Below are positions 1 to 7,500 of a stretch of DNA of 7,839 nucleotides, in pieces. The notes below the pieces were generated by a model, which worked only from the letters and a program-made list of their open reading frames with translations, was not told where the DNA came from and searched no databases. The position numbers and the translations under genes were made by a program. Each line of letters begins with the position of its first letter. The first letter of the stretch is position 1. The DNA is from Opitutia bacterium (GTDB lineage: Bacteria > Verrucomicrobiota > Verrucomicrobiia > Opitutales > Seribacteraceae). The stretch covers positions 1 to 7,839 of the forward strand of contig JABHOU010000416.1 of the NCBI GenBank assembly GCA_018695085.1. The letters run 5' to 3'.

Positions 1-1213
1 ATCGGCCTCGGTTACCGTATTGGACCGCATCGGCGTACTCCTTGTCGACGGATCTCCCTCCGAGGAATGGTTAAGCGGTGAGACGGATTTCCTTAAGCTT
101 GCCCTCACTCCATTTGAGGAAGCCAAGATCAAGAATTCCGTGGAAACAAAAGACTTAATCGACGCCTCAGTTGTAACGCTCTCAAACTTTGATCCCACCA
201 AGCATCTCGACGGCAACCAGAGCGTGGTGGTCCTCGCCAACGTTTCCAGCCTGAAGGATGACCAAATTGCAGCACTTTCATCCTTCGTCCGCAACGGGGG
301 AGGACTGTGGCTTGCCCTCGGAGATAAAGTCGACGCCGATTGGTACAACGAAGTCCTTGGATCAGAAGCAAACGACCTTCTCCCCCTACCCCTCCGCAAC
401 ATTGGCGGGAGCTTGTCCGACGATTCCGTGCGCACTCGCGTAGTCGCCTCTCACTTCGAACACCCCGCACTCTCACTCTTCAACGATCGCAGGAACGGTA
501 ATCTAGCCGACGCAGACCTTTGGCGGTGGCATCGTTTAGGCGAAAGCGACGGGATCGGGACCCAAGACGCCACAGTACTCGCAAGACTTGAAACGGGAGA
601 TGTGTTTCTCGCCGAGAAAAAAGTGGATAAGGGAATAGTCATACAGATGGCGACCACCGTAGATGGTGACTGGACGAACATGCCAGTCCGCTCCTGCTAT
701 TTGCCCCTAGTTCAGCAGATTGCCTCCTACCTCGCCGATCAAGTGACCCCGCCTCGCAACCTGCCGGCGGGAGCCACCCTCACCCATTATCTGCCCGAAA
801 AGGAAGCGGGCAAAACGTTAAACGTAACGAGCCCCGACGGTTCCACCCATACCATAAAGGCTGTCAAGCGGGGTTCACAGGCAGTGGCCGAGTTTGCCAA
901 CACCCGAAAACCCGGCACCTATCTTATGAGCGGAGAAGAAGGAAACCCGGTCAAGTTCGTAACAAACGCATCGCCACGCGAGTCTCAACTGGATCGCATG
1001 TCGGAAGAAGAGATTCGGGAAAGCGCAAATGCTCTCGCCGAATCCATCGATTTCATCGACGCCTCGGAAAAAGACGCTCTGGCCCAGTATCTGGAACTGG
1101 ATGGGGCGCGAACCTTTGGTCGCGAAACATGGAAGATACTCCTCGGGGCAGTTCTTGCCCTAGTCCTGCTTGAATTGATTCTGCAACGAATCTTCGGGAG
1201 GGTGCGAACATGA
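1..1213 (+). CDS. BatA-like aerotolerance protein, C-terminal part (5' end outside window)
   Basis: The frame is open to the left edge (first whole codon at base 2). The TTG at 20 is therefore probably internal and the real start lies upstream; residues below count from that TTG. Residues 5-245 look like a class I glutamine amidotransferase-like fold: a GVLLVDGSPS strand (5-14), VVLANV (70-75), a GGG-containing NGGGLWLALGDKVD stretch (92-105), LLP (120-122), HPAL (148-151) and GDWTNMP (216-222). No GxCxG nucleophile elbow is present and the only cysteine is C226, so it is probably not an active amidotransferase. A beta-rich segment (about 247-317) and a short acidic helical stretch follow. 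The protein ends in one membrane helix (about 372-391) with an arginine-rich tail, which places the body in the periplasm. In PVC bacteria this architecture normally follows an N-terminal BatA domain with two membrane helices, which would be upstream. The stop overlaps the next gene by four bases. Family is fairly sure; molecular role is unknown. Confidence 0.88.
   Translation, partial: SASVTVLDRIGVLLVDGSPSEEWLSGETDFLKLALTPFEEAKIKNSVETKDLIDASVVTLSNFDPTKHLDGNQSVVVLANVSSLKDDQIAALSSFVRNGGGLWLALGDKVDADWYNEVLGSEANDLLPLPLRNIGGSLSDDSVRTRVVASHFEHPALSLFNDRRNGNLADADLWRWHRLGESDGIGTQDATVLARLETGDVFLAEKKVDKGIVIQMATTVDGDWTNMPVRSCYLPLVQQIASYLADQVTPPRNLPAGATLTHYLPEKEAGKTLNVTSPDGSTHTIKAVKRGSQAVAEFANTRKPGTYLMSGEEGNPVKFVTNASPRESQLDRMSEEEIRESANALAESIDFIDASEKDALAQYLELDGARTFGRETWKILLGAVLALVLLELILQRIFGRVRT
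1196..1202 (+). promoter_or_regulatory. Strong ribosome binding site for the VWA gene
   Basis: A GGGAGGG run lies inside the last codons of the upstream gene; its GGAGG core (1197-1201) ends eight bases before the ATG at 1210. The ATG is part of an ATGA overlap with the upstream stop codon. The two features together fix the start of the VWA gene and indicate translational coupling. Confidence 0.8.
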
Positions 1214-4200
1214 ACGACGATCGCACCGGCAGCAGCTTTCACCTCGCGGGAGATATTGAACCTTGGCTGGGTATCTTACTCGCCTTGGGCACGGCCGCTC
1301 TGGCGTGGTGGCTTTATCGGCTCGAAACTCGAAAAGGAACGATTGCCCCCTTGGATAAGGTGCTTCCGCTTCTTCGCGCTGTCGCGGCAGGTCTAATCGT
1401 CATGATCCTCACCGGCCCGACGATAAGCAACGTCAGTGAGAAAGGGCAGCGAGGACGAGTATTGGTTTTTCTGGATGCGTCGAAGAGCATGTCCATCAAG
1501 GACGAGCACATGTCTCCCGGTCGAAAACTGCTCTTGGCAGAAAGGCACGGCTGGCTTCCAAAGGACCAAAACCTTCTCGACCCGGCGCTTCTCGATGCCG
1601 CGGATCTTCTCGCAGAAGCACGCATCGGATTGAATGAAGGGCTGTCAGACCCCACCGCGGACCTAAACAAACTTAGAGAAATATTCGCAAAAAAAGCCAA
1701 GAAAGCATCCGAACTGCTTTCGGGTAAGGAATACGAAGTTTCGACCGCTACTGAACGCAAGGGAGTTCTTTACCATGAAGTCTGGAATGACATACCCGAC
1801 GGTACGGTCACCAGCCTCACTAATCACCCTAAATTCAAGGAAGGAAATCCGGATTCAACCAGTTACATAACTACCGCCGAAAGTCCATCGAACGTGGGCG
1901 ACAACTTCGGTAGACGCATCCGTGGAATAATTGTGCCTCCCGAATCCGGCGATTATCGCTTTTCGGTCAACTCCGACGACGAGTGCGTAGTTCGTCTGAA
2001 CAACGCCGGAGAAAATCCGGAAAACGCTCGGGAAATCTTAAAAACTCAAGGAACGACCGGACCGATAGCACTCGATCACTCCAAGCGATACTATTTTGAA
2101 GTTTTACACAAGGAGGCAGAAGGCGCTGATTTCTGCACGGTTGGATGGACCTTGCCTAGCGGCCGCATCGAGCGCCCCATTCCGGGCAAACATTTTCGTG
2201 CGCCTAGCTACGATAGCCCACCCACCTTTCCCGAACTGCGTGAAAGCATGCGCGCCGATGTAGTAAAAGCAGCTCAGTCATTAAAAAAAGGAAAGGATGA
2301 TGCTGCAGAAACCACCATGCGCGCATCACTATCGAACCTTACCGACACCGCTCTCTCTTATGAAAATCGGTTTCGAGACACGTTTGAGGTATATGCAGAA
2401 AATCGTGCTGCAGGAGATGATGAAAACATCAAGAAAGCCATCGAATCATTTAACTCGAACGACAGATGGCAGCGCGCCACTCGGCTGCTCACTCAGCGCC
2501 GAAACAGCATCCTCAAGGAATTGGCCGACACTCACATCATAGAAATACGTTCACTTGCCGGACTAGAAACTGAACGCCTATGGGACAACACGGGCGATGC
2601 GAATCCTCCACCCGATTTCGGTCAATCTCCCGAGACCCGACGCACCGACCTCGCAACAGGTTTACAAACTGCTATCAAGGTGGACGAGGACAACGAAGAA
2701 AAAAAGGATGCCAAACAATCCAGAACGGCCGCGGTTATCCTCTCGGACGGTTTACACAATATCGGTGCATCCCCCTTCGAGACCGCGAAGCTAATGGCTG
2801 GGCGCGACATTCCCATACACACAGTTGGTTTTGGTAGCGTAACCCCCCCTCCCGATCTAGCCGTCATCGACGTAGAAACTCCTGCCAAAGTACTCAAAGA
2901 TGATCGCTTCCGAGGTTCCGTCACGCTCAAAGACAACCTGACCCCGGGTACGCCCTTCAAGATCGTGATCGAGGACGACCTGAACCAGACCGTATGGGAA
3001 GAAAGCTTCTCCGGCATGAGCGCAACGCGTCGACGAGTCGCTTTTGATTTCTCTGTCGAAGAACTGGTGGAGGAAAAAATATCCAACCTTGGCTTGGACA
3101 ACAGTGTCGAGGTTAACGCAGTCCCCTTTCGCATGAAAGTACGTGTAGAGCCAGTTGAGGGTGAAGCTCGTGGCGACAATAACGTTCTATCGTTCGCCTT
3201 CGACGCCATCACGAAGAAGAACAACATGCTCATCATCGACGGTCGACCGCGGTGGGAAACCCGTTACCTACACAATCTCTTTGAACGTGACGAGCGGTGG
3301 ACAGTCACCGTCGCCTTCGCCGGTCCCGGTTCCGACGATGGCGCCCTACCCCGCGGCGAGGAAGGAGACGTCTTTCCCACCGACAAAAAAACTCTTTTCT
3401 CTTTCGACCTCTTGGTATTCGGAGAAATCTCCCAAGACCTTTTCAAAGAAGAGGAACTGGAATGGATTCGCGATTTTGTGGCCAGCAGGGGAGGCGGCAT
3501 AATACTTTTGGACGGTCCTCGGCAAAAGTTTCGTGAATACGCCAATGACGAAGACAACCCGATCGCCTCCCTTCTTCCCGTTAAATGGAATGAAGACGGT
3601 CCCAAGCGACTGGCTCCACAGTCTCTTCGCCTAACAGAGCGAGGTCTGGCTACGCCCACCCTCTTCCTTCACCCTTCAGCCGAACGCAGCGCCGAGCTCT
3701 GGGGCTATGTCCCTAAACCCGGTTGGGTTGCCCCCACGGAAGCCCTGCCCGGAACAGACGTGTATCTCGAGGCTACTCTGGATGAAAAAGGCGAAGAATC
3801 CGTACCACTGCTTGTTTCGCGGACGGTGGGAGCCGGCAAGACTCTATATGCTGGTTTCGACGGCACTTGGCGCTGGCGCTTCGAGGTAGCCGACAAATAC
3901 CACCAGCGCTACTGGCACCAAATCGCCTCTTGGATTATGGAAAAGCCATTTGCGGTAAGCGACGAATTAGTGGCCATTGATCCCGGTGCATCCACTTATC
4001 GCCCCGGCGAATCAGCTGCTCTTCGGATTCGAGTTCGCGACCGCGAAGGGAAACCTCTCGATGACCCAAAAGCAGAGGTCGAGGCACTAATATGGAGAGA
4101 AGGTAAGATCGTGGCCACCGTACCGATGAAAACCGACCCCGACTCGGGCGGCCTCTTCCGGGGCGAAACCCCGGCACTCAGTCCCGGAGAACACCAAGTG

Positions 4201-4518
4201 ACAGTACGCGTAGACGGTCTTTTCGAAGAAGACGAACTGCGAAGCAAGGTCGAGTTTCTCGTCCGAGAACCTGAAAGCCCGGAGCTCGCAACGCTTATTT
4301 GCAAGGAGGATCTTCTTCGAGATGTGGCTAAGCTTTCGGGCGGAAGCTACTTGCGTGAAGAGCAAATGGGGCGATTAAACGATTTGCTAAAGCCCATAAG
4401 CTCGGGCAGACTCGTGAAAAAGGAAATCGCTCTTTGGCAAAGCTACTGGTGGTTCGTACCCATCATTTTGTTACTGGGACTGGAACTCTTCCTGAGAAAA
4501 CGAGCAGGAATGCTATAA
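1210..4518 (+). CDS. VWA membrane protein with inserted PA14 domain and glutamine amidotransferase-like domain
   Basis: This 1102-residue protein is probably a periplasmic adhesion or assembly factor of a Bat/aerotolerance-type cluster. Two membrane helices (about 17-36 and 53-70) are joined by a basic loop. A VWA domain follows with a complete MIDAS set: D89-A-S91-K-S93, T479 and D513 (in LSDGLHN). Between the first motif and T479 lie about 385 extra residues: a helical arm, a PA14 domain (about 184-332) and a second helical arm (about 345-440). After the VWA domain come a beta region (about 550-665), an amidotransferase-like domain (about 671-910; LIIDGRPRWE, GGGIILLDG, DGTWRWR) with no evident catalytic cysteine, an Ig-like domain (about 918-1020), and a C-terminal membrane helix (about 1079-1096) with an RKRAG tail. 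Loop charge puts the ectodomain in the periplasm. The start is fixed by a strong ribosome binding site and the ATGA overlap. The domain calls are good; the biological role is inferred from family context only. Confidence 0.93.
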   Translation: MNDDRTGSSFHLAGDIEPWLGILLALGTAALAWWLYRLETRKGTIAPLDKVLPLLRAVAAGLIVMILTGPTISNVSEKGQRGRVLVFLDASKSMSIKDEHMSPGRKLLLAERHGWLPKDQNLLDPALLDAADLLAEARIGLNEGLSDPTADLNKLREIFAKKAKKASELLSGKEYEVSTATERKGVLYHEVWNDIPDGTVTSLTNHPKFKEGNPDSTSYITTAESPSNVGDNFGRRIRGIIVPPESGDYRFSVNSDDECVVRLNNAGENPENAREILKTQGTTGPIALDHSKRYYFEVLHKEAEGADFCTVGWTLPSGRIERPIPGKHFRAPSYDSPPTFPELRESMRADVVKAAQSLKKGKDDAAETTMRASLSNLTDTALSYENRFRDTFEVYAENRAAGDDENIKKAIESFNSNDRWQRATRLLTQRRNSILKELADTHIIEIRSLAGLETERLWDNTGDANPPPDFGQSPETRRTDLATGLQTAIKVDEDNEEKKDAKQSRTAAVILSDGLHNIGASPFETAKLMAGRDIPIHTVGFGSVTPPPDLAVIDVETPAKVLKDDRFRGSVTLKDNLTPGTPFKIVIEDDLNQTVWEESFSGMSATRRRVAFDFSVEELVEEKISNLGLDNSVEVNAVPFRMKVRVEPVEGEARGDNNVLSFAFDAITKKNNMLIIDGRPRWETRYLHNLFERDERWTVTVAFAGPGSDDGALPRGEEGDVFPTDKKTLFSFDLLVFGEISQDLFKEEELEWIRDFVASRGGGIILLDGPRQKFREYANDEDNPIASLLPVKWNEDGPKRLAPQSLRLTERGLATPTLFLHPSAERSAELWGYVPKPGWVAPTEALPGTDVYLEATLDEKGEESVPLLVSRTVGAGKTLYAGFDGTWRWRFEVADKYHQRYWHQIASWIMEKPFAVSDELVAIDPGASTYRPGESAALRIRVRDREGKPLDDPKAEVEALIWREGKIVATVPMKTDPDSGGLFRGETPALSPGEHQVTVRVDGLFEEDELRSKVEFLVREPESPELATLICKEDLLRDVAKLSGGSYLREEQMGRLNDLLKPISSGRLVKKEIALWQSYWWFVPIILLLGLELFLRKRAGML
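1450..1500 (+). other. First half of the split VWA domain (MIDAS DxSxS motif)
   Basis: Residues about 81-97 form the first beta strand (VLVFLD) running into D89-A-S-K-S93. This matches the DxSxS metal-ion-dependent adhesion site motif. It sits only about 18 residues after the second membrane helix, so the VWA domain lies close to the membrane. The rest of the domain resumes near residue 440. Confidence 0.88.
1759..2205 (+). other. PA14 domain inserted within the VWA domain
   Basis: Residues about 184-332 read as a complete PA14 beta-barrel. It opens with GVLYHEVWNDIPDGTV, followed by the NVGDNFGRRIRG strand, PPESGDYRFSV, the D256-D257 pair, KRYYFEVLHKE and VGWTLPSGRIERPIPG. In PA14 lectins of the Flo5/Epa type the corresponding DD pair takes part in calcium and sugar binding; whether this one does is inference. 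Many PA14 domains in PVC bacteria occur in glycan-related proteins. Two cysteines, C259 and C309, are in the core strands. Confidence 0.88.
2524..2844 (+). other. Second half of the split VWA domain
   Basis: Residues about 439-545 complete the VWA fold. They contain strand THIIEIRSL, the MIDAS threonine T479 in TDLATGL, strand AAVILSD with MIDAS aspartate D513, and strand IPIHTVGFGS. The pattern closely follows the canonical 'TdL..aL ... LSDG ... vPvytVG.G' spacing of PVC-type VWA/amidotransferase-like proteins. Confidence 0.88.
3220..3939 (+). other. Glutamine amidotransferase-like (pseudo-enzyme) domain of the VWA protein
   Basis: Residues about 671-910 start with NMLIIDGRPRWETRYL, run through LLVFGEI and GGGIILLDGPR, and close with GAGKTLYAGFDGTWRWR followed by an aromatic YHQRYWHQIASWI segment. 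That closing signature is typical of VWA/amidotransferase-like proteins in Bat clusters. The nucleophile-elbow region carries LLDGPR where an active class I enzyme would have GxCxG, and the domain has no cysteine. It is therefore a structural domain and not a working amidotransferase. Confidence 0.75.
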
Positions 4519-4541
4519 TGCAAAACGGAGAACAAACATGA
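4518..4541 (+). other. Seven-codon mini-ORF bridging genes 2 and 3
   Basis: The stop of gene 2 overlaps an ATG (TAATG, 4516-4520). That ATG opens a frame of seven codons (MQNGEQT) ending in TGA at 4539-4541, which overlaps the ATG of gene 3 as ATGA (4538-4541). It could relay terminating ribosomes from gene 2 to gene 3. It may equally be chance, because it has no ribosome binding site of its own outside gene 2 and the encoded peptide is tiny. Confidence 0.3.
4527..4530 (+). promoter_or_regulatory. Ribosome binding site of the giant membrane protein gene
   Basis: GGAG ends seven bases before the ATG at 4538. It is the best-placed start signal in the 19-base gap and selects the 4538 ATG over the ATG at 4518, whose frame closes after seven codons. 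Confidence 0.75.
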
Positions 4542-7500
4542 GTGTGCAAGTAGACCCAATCATCCTCCAGAAGCTAGAAGACTTTCGTTGCCGACGTCGC
4601 AACCTAATTTTCCTCCGCGGATTTTGCTCCGCAGTGGTTAGCCTGCTGGCGGTTTTCTCAGCAATCGCAGTGGCGGATTATCTCACACAGGCGCGAATGC
4701 CCGACGAGGTTCGAACAGGACTTTCGATATTAGGTTATGCCGTAGTTATTTATTCAGTATGGAGAACCTGCGCCCGACTGTTAATACACCTTCCAAGCAA
4801 AAGACATCTCGCCCGATTGATCGAGCAAACCGCTCCTGATCTGAAGGAAGACTTGTTGTCTGCAGTCGAATTGGGAAGAGATGACGGGGCCGAACTCGAC
4901 TCCGAAGTCTTTCGCAACTTGGTCCAAAAAGACGTTTCGTCGAGAGTCAAGGACCTCGACATGTCCAACGCTCTTCCACTGACGCGGCTTCGACGTTGGC
5001 TTCAAGCTACCGCCGCGTTGATCGTATTTACCTTTGTCTTGCTCAATATTCCCGATTTCGGAGGCCAATTCCAGCAACTTATGGGCCGAGCTCTTCTTCC
5101 GGGAGCCAACATAGCCCCTTTGACAGATATCGAAGTAGCGATTCTGGCTCCAAATATCGAAAAAACCATTACCCCGAAAAGTGAACCTCTAAGATTTTTG
5201 GTAGAAGTAAAAGGGAAAGATAAAGATCAGACCTTTGGCCGCGTTGAACTGGAAACAAAGATAAAGAACGCCAAATTAAATCCCGTTGCCATGGCTCCTC
5301 GCCAAGCAAACCAGTTCTCGCTCGACTATAATGTGGACCGTGAAAAATTCGAATACCGAATACGTGTAGACGGTTCGCCTCGGACTAAATGGTTTGACAT
5401 GGACGTAGCATCTCGACCCTACGTCACCTCCTTCACCAAGACCTACCGCTATCCCGAATACACCAAGCTCGAACCAATTACCGCAACCGAAGACCGCGGA
5501 GATTTGTCTGGTTGGGAAGGTACCGAGGTTGACCTTGTTCTTAATACAAACCAAGTCGTCACTGAAGGCACGATGGAGTTGGACCTTACGGGAGGAGGCC
5601 TTTCGAAACTTCAACTTTCTCCGACCGACGATGGAAAAGGGCTAAAGACCACGCTCGTTCTAAAAAAGCCGGGCACCTATCACACCCTGGGAGTCACCTC
5701 CCAAGAAACAGGTTGGAAAAGCAAGCCTTCGCAAGCTTATGAAATTGCCGTGCAACTGGACGAAGCTCCCGCCATTCGAATCGTCTCCCCGGAAGAAAAG
5801 TCCCAGCTTCTAGCACCCGACGACATCCTTGCGCTCACCGCCGTGGCCGAAGACGACCTCGCCCTCGAAAAGATTGAGTTCCATGTTCGCGTGAACAATC
5901 GTGGCTGGCAAAAATTTCCCGTTCCCGGCCTCGAGACGCCCATCGACGAAAAAAACGTCGTTCTGCAATTCGACTTGGATCTGCTCGAGCTAAAACTTCG
6001 CCCCAATGACAGTGCCACCCTCAAGCTGGTCGCCCACGACCGGAAGGGAGCAATCGGTGAATCCGACCCAATACAGCTTTCAATCATTTCTCGCGACCTT
6101 GATCTCTCCGCCATCCAGACCATCAAGCTTAAAAGCCTACTCGTCGAGGGCGTAACCGAACTCGCCGAGGCCGCCGAGGCCCGAGCAAAGGAAAACAACG
6201 AGCTTTACTCGACCTTCCTAAAAAAGAATTCTGAGCCAATCTCCGGTGCAACAGCGGATAGCATGCGCTCCCTAACCCGTTCCCTGGTCGAGGAAAGCAC
6301 CCTCCTCTTCGATCAAACCTTGACCACCTTGACCGCAATGCCGCGCGGAACCGACTCCTTAGAAGTCGCCCTTGTTACACGGGCTGTAAATGCGATAAAC
6401 CAACTGCGACCGGGAATTGCCTCAACTTATGCCGAAATGGCCCTTGCTTCCGAAGACCCGAAAATTCGCAAACAAGCCGTACAGGACTTGAAGGGATCGA
6501 TCGAGTCCGACAAGGGATTGCTCGGGAACCTAAGGAACATGGCAAAGGTTATACTCGACCAACAGGTACTGGCCGTTGGTACGACCTACCTTAGGCAACT
6601 GTTGAAAAACCAAGGAGAATTAATCGAGTTGGCCAAGGGGGAATATCATTACAAGCTTGTTGCTCGGAGGCAAGAAGTTGCCCTCAATCATTGGCGAACC
6701 ATCGAGAATGTGTTTAAGGCCGGTAGCAATCGTCGGACTTCGGCTACAAAACAAATCAGCAAACAAGAGGGTAGCCTGCGAGCCGCCCTAGACGCCGAAA
6801 CACCCGACAGGGCAAAACTTGCGAGTGAGATCGCAAAGTGGAACGACAGCGTCAGACGATTTTACGAAGTGGAACAAAACTTACTTCGTAGCAGAACCCG
6901 TTCACTTCGATCAAACCGAGAAAACTTCCTTTGGCAAGTTCGAGACTCTTGGCATGACATTGATGAATTCGCCCAAAAAATCACTTTGCTCAACTCGAAT
7001 GAAAACGAATACGCAGGAATGGGACGGATCTTGGGAGATCGGCAATGGCCTGCCTTGGTATCGGAGCTTCAAGGGAGATCTCGTTTGGAAGAGTCTCGAA
7101 AGGATGCCGATTCAGCATTCGTCAAGGACACCGGTCAAGCATCCAGAGCCCTTCAAGCTCTCGGGAACCAGTTCAGGTCGCAAATATCAGCTGGCGAAGA
7201 GACTGTCGTCATCGCCACCAAAATCAGGGAAATTGCTTATCTCTTTCGTCTTCTGGAAGCCTATCATCAAGTCGTGGAAGCCTCAGGGCTCGCATCGACC
7301 TTCGCCAACAAGGAGAAATGGGAAATGATGAAATCCGGCAACCGTGCGGAACGAGCTATCCACTGGGCCGCAGCAGCCTCCCCTTGGCGTGCCCTATCAG
7401 GAAAAATTGCCGGCATACCCTTAGATCAGTTGGGCGGATCCAACGAAGATCGGAACGAGGCTGCCAAAATCCTTCGCGATCTGCATAGGCAACCTTACGC

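Noticed and set aside
20..22. TTG as the true start of the first gene
   Set aside because: The frame is open to the window edge, no ribosome binding site is visible before it, and starting here would cut into the first strand of the amidotransferase-like fold and lose the expected N-terminal BatA membrane domain.
2622..3236. A 204-codon open frame on the minus strand
   Set aside because: It lies wholly opposite the VWA gene, whose translation here contains the MIDAS T and D motifs. The minus-strand product is serine/arginine-rich with no recognisable domain, as expected for an antisense shadow.
3220..3939. Active glutamine amidotransferase
   Set aside because: The fold signature is present but the domain contains no cysteine, so the catalytic nucleophile is missing.
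4519..4537. Promoter or terminator between genes 2 and 3
   Set aside because: The gap is only 19 bases, contains a ribosome binding site, and shows no hairpin with a U-run, so the genes are most simply cotranscribed.
5737..6198. A 153-codon open frame on the minus strand
   Set aside because: It is opposite the continuous frame of the DUF4175-like gene; its product is low-complexity S/R-rich and lacks a convincing start signal.
6819..7328. A 169-codon open frame on the plus strand in another register
   Set aside because: The register beginning at 4538 remains open throughout and gives regular amphipathic helices, whereas this frame gives an S/P/K-rich product without a domain. There is no sign of a frameshift between them.
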